From: Rhododendron vialii
Lineage: Eukaryota; Streptophyta; Magnoliopsida; Ericales; Ericaceae
Length of the DNA stretch: 64,000 nt
Direction: 5' to 3'
NCBI RefSeq assembly: GCF_030253575.1
Contig: NC_080558.1
Span: 72,001-136,000, forward strand
Below are positions 47,841 to 60,300 of this stretch, piece by piece. The position numbers and the translations under genes are program-made. The notes below the pieces were generated by a model that worked only from the letters and a program-made list of their open reading frames with translations, was not told the origin of the DNA and did no database searches. The stretch's first letter is position 1. Every line of letters starts with the position of its first letter.

Positions 47841-50800
47841 ATGGAAATGTATAATATTTCTGAACATGGAAATGCAGAAGCATATCTGGTAATTTCTCCC
47901 CTAGTGCTTTAAGTTAATCAAATTTGGACCTTGTTGTATCGCTTTGGAAGGCTGAGTGTATGTTATGTGCATCTCTTCTTATGTTAATAGTAGAACATAG
48001 ACTCATATCTTGGGTTTTTGCTTTTAGATTCAAGGTACCGAGTCATACCCACATTTAACAAATCCACCTCTTGAACAACTTGAAGTCATGTATAACGAAG
48101 GAGCCCAGGAGTTTGTTGTTGAACAGGGCTTGTATTACCCTACTGCCACCAATTATGGGTACATCTGTACAGGTAAGCCTTTATACTTATCATAGTGTGG
48201 GTTAGGATGAGGCTTTGAGTCACCTCTTTTCCCGGACCTCATTTCTGCGATTTTTTATGTTTAACGTGGTCAGGATTTGAATCATCTGGCGATTGGGATG
48301 ACCATCATAGGATTTTTGGTTTGGATGGTCAAGAAGTTCAGTACACGGTCAGTATTCTCTCTTGCCCTTTCTTTGTATGCAAAATTAATATTTCTTTTCA
48401 GTTTTTTCTCAATATATATTTTTTCTTCTTCAGGGGGCGCAAACTGAAGGTTTGCCATATGTATATTATACACCTAGCTATGGGTATGCACAGTCCCCAT
48501 ACAATCCGTACAACCCTTACATTCCTGGAGCTATGATAGGAGTTGATGGCCCATTTGCAGGGACGCAGCAGTGTTACACCATCCCATCTTATGAAAACCC
48601 TTTGTCTCCACCTGCATACTTCCCCATGGTTGTCCAATCGGGCCCAGAGATCATCTCAAGTAGCACAACCGAACCCTTCTTAGATACTGGAGCATTTACC
48701 ACATATCGAGCTGATGGACCAGGTTTGAAAAGTAACCTGTCTTCAGCATCTGCAGCCTTTGCTCGGTCTGCCGCAAAGCCTGCTTCAAGTACCCGTTCTT
48801 TTGCAAGGGTATCAGAAGGCCCTAAAGCTAATGCTGGACCAAGTAAGCTACCTGCAGCTCATGGAAATGTTACTTCCAGCAGTTTTTCCGGTTTGGCGTC
48901 AACACAAGTACAGGTATCATCTTTTGCCTGAATCTGATAATGCCCTACAGCTTTTCTGTCTCTCTGAGAAAGCATTGAAGTTGTTCATCCATGTGTTCAC
49001 TTATTGTTGTTGTTTGGGGGCCAATCTGGGAGGATAGAAGAACTTTTTTTTGGTTTGGGTTTGGAGGAAGAGGGGAGGGGAACAAATTAGAAGGTATTAA
49101 TTTGCCAAAGCGGAATGGGGCATAGAAAAGCTCTTCTTCATTCTCGAGTCTCTCTTTCCATAAAAATCTATGAAATTACAGTGTGGCCACTATTTGTATA
49201 GGTGGATATAATTGCAAAACAATCTGGCTCCCGCTTTCTTCTTCTTTCTTTCTTTTTTCTTTTTCCCTTTGGGACCCAGGATTCCATCTTTTATGAGAAC
49301 ACACTTCCCTTCCGTCCTTTTCGTGGCCTTCTATTTGCTTTCTTCCTACCAAATGGAGAATAAATGTTGCAATCACAGCACTTTGTTGCTTCTGGTTCCA
49401 GGTATTGTTTGCCATGTTCTTTACTAACTTGTATCTTCTACAGGGCAGGGGTTCCCAAGCTGTAGATAGCATTTCTCATGGGAAAGCATACCAACTAAAA
49501 ATGGCGCTCTCATCCAGTAACGGCTTGTCTACATACGGTTCAAGTATTCATGGCCGGGCTACAGTGGAAAAGATAAAGTCCAAGTTCCAGAATGGCAGCC
49601 TCTCGAATGATGTAAATGGTGGTCCGGATGCATTGACTGAACAGAATCGCGGCCCGAGAATCAACAAATCTAGAAATCATTTGGCTGTCAAAGCTTATAC
49701 AACCAGAGCTGGAGAGAGTGATGCACAAGGAAACATTGTTGTCTATACTGATGAGTATAACAGGGATGATTTTCCGTTAGATTATTTGCATGCAAAGTTT
49801 TTTGTAATCAAATCATACAGCGAGGATGATGTGCACAAGAGTATTAAGTATAATGTGTGGTCATCTACACCAAATGGAAACAAGAAGCTGCAGTGTATAT
49901 ATGAAGATGCCCAGAGAATAGCTGCTGGAAATCCAAGAGGCTGTCCTGTCTTCCTGTTCTTTTCTGTAAGTTGTAGTCGATTGTTCTTCGTTTTTCTTGC
50001 TGAACTATTATTAAGCAGCAAGCTTTGTTTCCCATCTATTTGCTTTGTCTTTACAATTACTCAACTTTCTAATCTTGCAATATGTTTTGTTATTCTTAAT
50101 GCAGGTTAATGCTAGTGGCCAGTTCTGTGGTGTTGCAGAAATGATCGGTCCTGTTGACTTCCGTAAAGATATGGATTTCTGGCAGCAAGATAAATGGAGT
50201 GGAAGCTTCCCTGTGAAGTGGCACATTATTAAAGATCTACCAAACCCCAACTTTAGGCACATCATTTTAGAGAATAATGAGAATAAACCAGTAACTAACA
50301 GCAGAGATACGCAAGAGGTTTGTTTAGCTTTTTGTACCTGATATACTGTTCCAATTTTGATCATGCACCTATAACTCAAGTGTTGCTGCATATACTTCTA
50401 TCATGGCTACAGATTTGATATCATTCAAGTGGCTTGTTTGGCTTCTTTGGTTTGTTTGGTTGATTTTTGTGGAAGATGTTTAATTGGAAGCACAGGTTTT
50501 GTGATCTACATTAACAGGCAACGTATGTTTTGGTTTGAGTTACAGTTACGATTGTAATGGTTCCAAGCTATCACCCATGCTGTAACTGTTAATTTTAGTG
50601 TTTACTGCTAGAAACCTACAACACGGGCTACATAACCTACAATTCGAGCCGACACAAATCCCACGATATATACGCGTATCCCTAGCGGTACGCATCCTGC
50701 GATTAGTTATTAAAAAAGCTCAGACTTTATTTTAAGAAGCGGAACCCTAAATGCATTTTAAGTCGTTTGAGCTGATTATGGTGACATTCAAATCATTTGA

Positions 50801-52161
50801 AGAAAACCCAACCCCAATCATTAGGGCTCGAATAGAAGAAAGAACCATACTTAGATCGTGTTTTGCATGGATCAAATAAGGGCCATCTTCTCTTCCCTTG
50901 ACTGAGGCACTAGAAAGCCTCAATGTGAGAGAGACCCCACTTGGAAGACTTGGAAATTTGCGTCCTAAAAACTTATTTTTTTTCATACATGCATTAGATT
51001 TGGAGTTTGTTATAAGGTATAAGTATTTTACCTGTATATGAACTTTTGCTAATGTTACTTAGGATGCTTGATACGTTTCCTGTTAGCATTCATAATGAGA
51101 AAAAAAAAGAAAGATACGTGATACGTATCCCGATTTGACAACAGTACTTAGGCGACTGCTACTCCTTTATGTTTAGACTGTATCACTCATTATTGACGGT
51201 ATTTTGGCTTCATTATGTGTGGCAGATTGGTAGTCCCAGGTTGAGAAGTTCTGCACGTCCAGCCACTGCCTTGCTTTTGTTTTCTCTAATCACTTTTCTT
51301 TGCGCCCTATACCATCTTGCATTTGATCTTTCAATTTTATTTTCTAGCCATCTAAATACCAGTGCATTTGCTTCTCCATGCCCTTCCAATGTTCTTTTGT
51401 AGAGCCGTGGGCATATTTTGAACTCTTGTTTTACGAGATGAATATTTATGCTTTTTTACTCGAAGAGTTCATTAACTTGTGAATGCTAAGGGAGCATATT
51501 TTGCCCCATTCGGTGGTTTTTAATGATACTTGTTTGTTTACTGCAGATATGGTATAAGCAAGGTATTGAGATGCTTAAAATATTCAAAAACTACACATTG
51601 AGGACATCTTTACTGGATGACTTTATGTACTACGAGAATCGGCAGAAGCTCATGCAAGAGGAGAAACCTAGGTTCCTGGTCAAAACCTATGCAGGTTCAT
51701 TCATTATACCTGCATTAGATCCTCCCCGGAAGCAGAATTTTCTGGTTGACATGCCTTCTAGTGGAGATGAGAAAGCTACCGAGCGTAATGGGCCTCCTAG
51801 TGTGAAAAAGAGACTGGACTGTACAGATCAGGTTTCTTTGGATCCTGATGTCAGCAGCTCATGTATTGTGAAGGAAAATGCTAAGCACATTGCGGACGAA
51901 TCAAAGCATGATGATGTATCGTCTTTAAAGATTGGTTCACTAACTATAAGTCCTAAGCAGGCTGAAACTAAACCTTTGGAGGTTCCCTCTAATGTTGGTA
52001 CAATAGACACTAAACCAGTTGACATTGTCACAGTGGGCTCGATGCCTGTTAGAGTTAATGGCTTTGGCGACTCCTCTGGTTTTGTTACAGTCGGGACCAT
52101 TCCACTTGATCCTAGAGCCTTACTGATTGATGAAGCTGGAGGAGTTAAAAGTGGATCTTGA
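47841..52161 (+). CDS. YTH-domain m6A reader, ECT family, 7 coding exons
   Basis: Cytoplasmic reader that binds N6-methyladenosine in mRNA and affects its fate. Coding exons 47841-47888, 48028-48172, 48274-48347, 48434-48913, 49444-49965, 50105-50317 and 51547-52161 join in phase to about 698 aa (ATG at 47841; 47847 is also possible). The N-terminal half is disordered and Tyr/Pro/Ser-rich ([20 protein letters not shown]), typical of ECTs. The YTH domain (about residues 350-480) starts [20 protein letters not shown]. All three aromatic-cage tryptophans are present: NVWSS, and the two in [10 protein letters not shown]. The C-terminal tail contains repeated VTVGSMP and [10 protein letters not shown] motifs. 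Which ECT paralogue it is cannot be decided by eye. Intron 1 has a 36-bp direct duplication (47327-47362 and 47386-47421). No frame damage was seen. Confidence 0.95.
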
Positions 52162-53704
52162 ATTTTATGCTGCAGAGGTATACCCGATTATGCGGAAGCT
52201 GTGCAGCATTGCAATATCGTAACATCAGTACTCCAGGTCTTCCGTTGTAAACTTGAATTTTATTGTTCTGTTTGGTTTGTCTTTGTTGTTTCTTTTGCAG
52301 TACTACTTTCGAGTTTGTCTGCTGTAAGTTCTGTTCAGCAGTTACTGATGTTGAGGGTTTTTGCGGGGTATAATGGTGGTATTGACTGATTTTAATTGGA
52401 ATACAGTGTGTAAACGTTAAGAATTTCTCACCTTTTATCAATGAATTCAAGATATGGATAGTTTTATTTTCTTGCTGATTATCATTTGTTCTTGGAATGC
52501 TCTCGTCTCTTCCTTTCTCTGCTGTGCACCACCACAAAGGAGCTTGTTCGTTTCATGCATTCATATGAATGGTTGTTTTTTCTTCTCTTCATTCAAAAGG
52601 GTGAACCGTTGAATGGACCATCTGAATTAGGAGAGAGAGAGAGAGAGAGAGAGGCCTGTTTTGAAGAAGCCAAGTGTAAGAATTTTTGCATTTGAAGGAA
52701 GACAGATGGTCAAGAAAGTTCTCAGTTGCGGAGGAATGGGAAAGATCAACTACAGCAAGAAGAGACATCGTGAGGGGGAGCGATAGCAGGTGCTATACAC
52801 TATCGGTGAAGTGACTGTTTAGGGTTCTGCCATAAGAAGGGGGAGAGGCTGCCTGTCTTACTATCTGCGGTAGATCCTACTACTTTGAGCAGGAATTTGT
52901 TTGTTGGGTATTAGGTGAATCATGTCAAAAGTTTCTATGGTCATTTGTCATTCCGCTTCATGATCTACAATCCATCCACAACTAATTCAACACTTTGATA
53001 GATAAAAGCTTCAAGTAGCAAATGCATCAATGCCTATCAGAAAGCAACTCTAAATGATTTAATGACTTGGAAGTGGCAGTAAATGGACCCAAAAAAAAAA
53101 AAAACGTCCAACCAGTAAAAGTTTGTCAATCGTGAGCATGACTAACCTAGTTGTTGCAGACATGAATGAAAACACAACTGTTGCGGTCTAATGAAGGAAG
53201 GTTTGAGTTTCCATTGAAACATCATCCTTTTGATTTGGTATACTAGTTAGTTAATGTAGAAACCAAGGTAAAGCCTTCAAATGGAAAATTCTGCATATTA
53301 CAGACGAACTAAAAAGGGAGAGTGCATATAAATCATATCGGATGATAAGGTGGCTTATATGATACTAATGTATGATGAAATCGTATTGATGCTGGTTTCA
53401 CAAGAACAGGACTTCAAAACCTTTCTGGCTTAAAGTTGATAGGTATGAATCCTGTCCAAACAACCAGCGCTTGTTCAGACAAGATGAAAATGCTCAAATT
53501 AACTTAGGTATTGAATGTTTCCCTGCTAAGTGAAATACTCCGAACAAACGACACTGATCTTACACAGTACAATAGTTTAAGCCCCAAAAATGTTATAGTA
53601 CAAAAGAGACACCTTTGGCCTTGGATCTCCACTCCATGTTTAACATTGGAATAAAAGCTCTGGCTCAATAAAATTCATAGATGTGTTCCAACGAAACATC
53701 AGCA
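52162..53704. other. 3' flanks of the convergent ECT and LYR genes
   Basis: Holds the ECT 3'UTR (with an AG microsatellite near 52633), an A run at 53090 and the 3'UTR side of the minus-strand LYR gene. No further gene was recognised. Confidence 0.5.
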
Positions 53705-54328
53705 TCAAGAACTCTGGCTGAATTTACGGCCAGACATCTTCTCAGATTCGTGTAGCATGTGATTTATGAGTCCCCTTGCCGCACTACGAATCCAGAAAGC
53801 ACAAATATTAGAGCATGTACACCATTTAGGAAAAAATGTTAGTGAACAGTGCAATTTTTTCATTTTACCTACTCACATCTCTTTCAACACCATACCAATA
53901 CTATCTATTTTACCTATCCTCTATTAAAATAACATTTTTTTTCTTTTTCTCTTTTCTTTTCTTTTCTTGTACTTCTTCCTCCCATTTTGGGTTTGAAGCT
54001 CTAGAACAATACGCGTAGGCTGCAGCATCAAAGAGTGACATTTGCCACTCAATAATCCGTAAATCCCTTTTTTTCATTGACTCATATTTGGATTTTTGGA
54101 ATCAAATGGCCAACAAAAATTCCCCCTACATGAGGAACCCCAAAATTATACACACGCTTATATATGATACTTTATACATGTCTATATGTATACATGAATG
54201 AACCCATTTTTCATCTTCTCAGCCATTTTTACGCCGCCAATGTGGACTGGTCTCACCGGAATTGGGCAATGTCTTGGTTGGCGAGATCAAAGGAGGATTT
54301 CAAAAACCATTACACCCAAACCCTTCGT

Positions 54329-54362
<34 letters not shown>

Positions 54363-57300
54363 TTAAAAAAAGAGATTGCTGGTGAAGAGTCACACACGGC
54401 AGAGATACCGAAGTATTGTAGCAAAGGTGTTTTACAGAAGCGCTCATTTTGGACCCTTGCTTAGGTAAAATGGCTAAGATACTCTAAGAGCATGTACAGC
54501 AGGTAGGCTAAAGAGCATCTTAGCCTCTCTCTTTTTCTTTTTTCTTTTTTTTTACCTATCAAAAAAAAAGGCTAAGATGCTCTTTTGCCTACCTGCTGTA
54601 CATGCTCTTAGAGCATTCAAAATTAAAACTATTTCCAAGAATTGTTCTTAAGGGTATATGATGCAGTGGCCAAAGAGGAGGAGTACCATCTTAAACATGA
54701 TTTCTACTAAGTGGCATTTTCGTAATATAATTGACCGTGGATTTAGGCAACGGGCCCACCTGGGTTCAATCCGAAACGGCCCAACGGTCAGAACACATCG
54801 CCTTCGGCCATGTGCCGTGAGTTTTTTAGCCTTCCGAGGCCATTTAGGCCTCCCAATGGGCCTTCGTTCCGTTTTGGGCCATTTTTTGCGCTCTTATAAC
54901 TTTCCGCAGGAATTTCCATTTCAGCCCATTCTTTTTTTTTTAGTCTTGTTTTTTCCTCTATTTTATGGGTCTTTAATAATTTCGGTATTGTTCTTTATGT
55001 TTTCTAGGGTTAGGTTTGCTACCTTTATATTCAGTTTTATGCCTTAGGGCTGGACGGTTGATTATTTTGATAAAGAAAAGAGTTAGAGAGAGAGTTTCTC
55101 TAAACTATTGCGTTTGTGATTGTCCTTATTCATCAACCTTCTTATTTGCTTCCCTGCATCAGTTGGTATCAGAGCCAACGCTCAATCCTGACTATGGCCG
55201 GAAGACGTGTTGGAGGTCGAGGATTGCGTGGTGGTCGTACGGCTCATGTAGACGACGTTTATGAGTGTGATGAAGTTGCGCGAGAAGCACGAACAGAGGA
55301 GAGATTTCAACGCATTGAACAGCGAGTGAAGGAGGCGCTAGGGGTGCTAACTGAACAAATCGCTGCCATGGCCGTTGGTAATCCCCCTCGCCATCGTCAT
55401 GTGAACCACCATCCTCAGGAGGACAGGATTTCGGATGATGAGTTTGATGTTAACCCTTTTGCCGATGGTGGTCAAACTGGTCACTACCGACCAAGGGGCC
55501 AGAAGATTGTGGCTGAACGTCATGATTCTCGCCGCTGGGAGGCAGGTCTGAAGGTCGAACTTCCTGAGTTCCACAGGGGTTTGACGCCGGAGGATTTCTT
55601 GGATTGGATTGCTGCTATTGAGGAAACCATGGATTTCAAAAAGGTTCCAGAGAACAGGCGGGTTCAATTGGTTGCCACAAGGTTTCGGGGTAGGGCTGCA
55701 GCTTGGTGGCAGCAATTAAAGCTGACCCGATCGAGATAGGGAAAAGAGAAGATTACCTCGTGGGAAAAGATGAAAAAGAAGTTGCGGGTAGCTTTCCTTC
55801 CACACAACTACAGTCGTACGATGTATCTAATGTCTCCAGAATCTCCGGCAAAATACACGCTCTGTGGATGACTACACCACGGAGTTCTATCAGTTGGTGG
55901 CTCGAAACGATATAGCCGAGACAGATGAGCAATTGATATCAAGGTATGTTGGGGATTTGCGTTAGTCTTTCCAATATGCTTTGAATATGCTAGATTTGTA
56001 TTCTGTATCGGACGCCCATCAACGAGCAATACAGTTGGAAAAACAGGCTAGCCATAAGCATGTGACTACTTGGGGTGGTGCTGGTAGGAACAGAACCCCT
56101 ACTCCTGTCAAGCCAGCTGCTCTTCCACCACCGGTTGCACCACCAGCCAATCGTGCTATGGGCGGCTCCGGGTTAAGATGTTTTAAGTGTGGCGAGTTGG
56201 GCCACCGTGCTGTTGAATGTCGCAAAGGTGACCGCAAAGGCAAGGCCTTGTTGCTGGAATATGAAGAGGGTAAATGTATTCCAGTCTACCTGCACAATTG
56301 GAGAGAAGGTGTGCCGATTTGTGATTGATTCGGGGAGTTGTGAAAATGTGGTGTCAGAAGAGGCAGTCCAGAAGCTTGGGTTGCAGACAGAGCCTCATCC
56401 TAATCCTTATAAGTTGGCATGGTTAAAAAGAGGTAATGAAGTCAAAGTTTCTAAAAGATGTTTAGTATCATTTTCTGTTGGTTCTACGTATAAGGATCAG
56501 GTTTGGTGTGATGTGGTGGCGATAGATGTTTGCCATCTCTTGTTGGGGAGGCCTTGGCAATTTGATCGCAGGGTTATGCATGACGGGGGCGCTAATAAAT
56601 ATTCTCTCATGTCTGGGGGTACAAAGATGGTGTTGCTGCCTTCAAGGAGATTGTAGCCAAATCACCAGTTGGGGAGGGTACCAATCTGCTTACAAGGGTG
56701 CAGCTTGAGGAGGAGATTTTGGCAACAAAAGTGATATTTGTACTTGTGAGTAAAGCAAGCTCGCCGGTAGTGCTTGATCAGAACATCCCAGCTATTATCC
56801 AGCCCCTACTGTCAGAATTTCGGGATGTTTCCAATGGAGTTGCCGGATGGGCTTCCACCCCTGCAAGATATCCAACATCAAATTGACTTAGTATCGAGTT
56901 CAAGCTTGCCAAACCGGCCCCACTATCAAATGAGCCCGAAGGAGCATGAAGAGTTGCGGAGGCAAGTGGAAGAGCTGCTGTCCAAAGGCTTTATTAAAGA
57001 GAGCCTTAGTCCATGTGCAGTTCCAGCATTATTAATTCCCAAGAAGGATGGTACGTGGCGAATGTGTGTTGATAGTAGGGCAATCAACAAAATAACAGTA
57101 AAGTATCACTTTCCAATTCCGCGTTTGGATGATTTGTTGGATCAATTGGTGGGAGCAAAGGTTTTTTACAAAGCTGGACTTGAAAAGTGGCTATCACCAG
57201 CTTCGTATTCGGCCCGGTGACTAATGGAAAACAGCCTTCAAAACGCGAGAGGGCCTGTACGAGTGGTTGGTCATGCCGTTCGGATTATCAAATGCACCGA

Positions 57301-60300
57301 GCACCTTTATGCGAATGATGAATCAAGTGTTGTGTCCTTTTATCAGTAAGTCTGTTGTGGTATATTTCGATGATATCTTGATATACAATGCCTCGCCTGA
57401 GTTACATCTGCAGCATTTACGGGACGTTCTCACTGTCCTTCGGAGAGAGAAGTTATTCGGGGCGGTCAAGAAGTGTGTGTTTTTGACAAATTCAGTATTA
57501 TTTTTGGGGTATGTCGTGTCCAAGGATGGGATTTCAGTTGATGAGTTGAAAATTGAGGCTATCCGGAGCTAGCCTCAACCAAAGACCCTCTTTGACGTCC
57601 GTAGTTTTCATGGGTTGGCAGCTTTCTATCGACGCTTTATTCCCCACTTCAGCACTATTATGGCGCCAATTACGGATTGTATGAAGGGTGTCCGTTTTAT
57701 GTGGATAGATGTAGCAACCAAGGCATTTCAGTTGGTCAAACATAAATTAACATCCGCACCGGTCTTGATTTTACTAGATTTCTCTCAACCCTTCGAGTTG
57801 CATTGTGATGCGTCCAAGGTGGGAATTGGGGCTGTTCTCAGTCAACAGTCGAAGCCGGTGGCATTTTTTAGCGAGAAGTTGAACGGGGCAAAGATGAAGT
57901 ACATCACTTATGATGTGGAATTCTATGCCCTGGTGCAAGCACTTAAACATTGGTACCACTATCTTATTCACAGCAACTTTATCTTGTATTCTGACCACGA
58001 AGCGCTGAAGCATCTTCATACACAAGTTGTCTGACCGGCATGCAAAGTGGGCAAGTTACATTCAGCAGTTTTCTTTTGTTATTAAACACAAGTCTGGCGT
58101 GCTCAATCGTGTGGCCGACGCCCTCAATCGCCACTCCAGCTTCCTCACGATGATGCGTGCGAAGGTAATGGGTTTTGATGCGTTCTGTGAATTATTAGCT
58201 GAAGATTCTTATTTTTCTGAGGTGTTAGCAGTTGTTGCGAGTGGAGCCGAGTCAGACTTTCATGTGCAAGATGGTTACCTTTTCAAAGGAAATCGGTTAT
58301 GCGTTCTGGATTTTAGCCTTCGGTTAAAAATTATTAAGGAATTGCACAACAAAGGCTATGTAGGTCGGGATAAGACTTTTGCTTAGGTGTCGGAGCCTTA
58401 TTTTTGGCCTACGTTGCAGAGGGATGTTTATCGGTTTGTGGAGGGTTGCCATATTTGTCAAGTGTCTAAAGGAACAGCAACCAACGCTGGATTATACATG
58501 TCATTGCCTGCTCCGTCGCAGCCATGGGCTGATGTGAGTATGGACTTTGTGCTGGGCTTACCTCGTACTCAACGGGGTAACGATTCTATTTATGTGGTGG
58601 TAGACCGTTTTTTCAAAATGTCCCACTTTATTCCTTGCAAAAAGACTACGGACGCGGTCAAGGTTGCTAAGCTTTATTTTTCTGGAGTGTACGTTTGCAT
58701 GGCCTACCGAATTCTATTGTTTCTGACCGGGATACCCGATTCTTGAGTCACTTTTGGCGCTGCTTATGGAGGTTGGCCAGCACTAAGCTTGACTTCAGCA
58801 CGGCTTATCACCCTTAGACCGATGGGCAGACTGAGGTAGTGAATCGATCTCTGGGCAACCTTCTTCGTAGTTTGGTGGGCGAATATCTCAGGCGTTGGGA
58901 CCAGAAGTTGAGCCAAGCCGAGTTTGCATTTAACCACTCTGTTAACCGTAGCACCGGTTTTTCCCCTTTTCAAGTGGTCTATGGGTTCAACCCCCGTTCA
59001 CCCATTGATTTAGCTCCGGTCCCGGACTTAAAGCGGATTCATGGTAAAGCTGAAGATTTTGTTCAGCAGTTGCAGAGCATTCATAAGAAGACTGCACAAC
59101 ACTTGCGTGACTCTACTGCAAGGTATAAGCACGCGGCCGACAAAAGGCGAAGGTTTGTAGAGTTTGAAGTGCCGTTATTCTGCGCATGATTATAACAAGC
59201 TTGCTGCTCGCAAAATTGGTCCCGTTGAAATCATTGAGAAGATCAACCCCAATGCCTACCGTTTTAAGCTTCCGAGTCATATCCGTACTGCTGACGTGTT
59301 TAACGTGAAGCATCTGACAGCTCGTCTGATGAGGAGCCAAATTCGAGGGCGAATTTCTTTTTAGACGGAGGGGATGATGCAGTGGTCAAAGAGGAGGAGT
59401 ACCATCTTAAACATGATTTCTACTAAGCGGCATTTTCGTAATATAATTGACCGTGGATTTAGGCAATGGGCCCACCTGGGTTCAATTCGAAACGGCCCAA
59501 CGGTCAAAACACATCGCCTTCGGCCATGTGCCGTGAGTTTTTTAGCCTTCCGAGGCCATTTAGGCCTCCCAATGGGCCTTCGTTCTATTTTGGGCCATTC
59601 TTTGGGCTCTTATAACTTTCTGCAGGAATTTCCGTTTCAGCCCATTCTTTTTTCTGAAGTCTTGTTTTTTCCTCTATTTTATGGGTCTTTAATAATTTCG
59701 GTATTGTTCTTTATGTTTTCTAGGGTTAGGTTTGCTACCTTTATATTCGGTTTTATGCCTTAGGGCCGGACGGTTGATTATTTTGATAAAGAAAAGAGTC
59801 AGAGAGAGAATTTCTCTAAACTATTGCGTTTGTAATTGTCCTTATCGCTTCGATCATCAACCTTCTTATTTGCTTCCCTGCATCAGTATATCAATAGAGC
59901 AAAGTGATCCAGGAGAAAAGGCCAACGACAATGACACTCACTCGTCCTTAAGCTTCTGAATCTTCTCAGGATCTGTTTCATGCATATGTCTTTTAAACTG
60001 CTGTCTCACCATATCAATAACAAGTGCTGTATTATGTTGCTGCAGATTAACCACATGCAAGCACCAGGTTAAACACAAAAACCTTTTGAACGGAGGGAGA
60101 TCAATTTGAAAACAATGAACTCAAAGGGTCAAAAGACTAAGGAAATTCTGTGGCATCCACACTAAGAACCTTCAACCGCTATAAAACATTGATCAGACAA
60201 AACAATGGCTGTGAACAGAAACCATGAGGATAATAGTCTTCTCAATCCCAATTATGATTAGGGGCTCAAACCAATTTTGTCTAAAGAATAAGAGAGGAGT

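Larger units (their letters stand above)
54659..59885 (+). mobile_element. Complete Ty3/gypsy LTR retrotransposon (probably CRM clade), TSD GTATA
   Basis: The 5' LTR (54659-55161) and 3' LTR (59375-59885) both start TGATGCAGTGG and end CCCTGCATCA. The 5-bp repeat GTATA flanks the element (54654-54658 and 59886-59890). A primer binding site TGGTATCAGAGC (55164-55175, initiator Met tRNA) and a purine tract AGACGGAGGGGA (59363-59374) are in the right places. Domains run gag, protease, RT, RNase H, integrase, the gypsy order. The protease wording ([12 protein letters not shown]) and TGATG LTR start suggest the CRM clade, with no ordinary chromodomain. Several stops and frameshifts make it non-autonomous. 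It lies antisense in intron 3 of the LYR gene. Confidence 0.95.
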
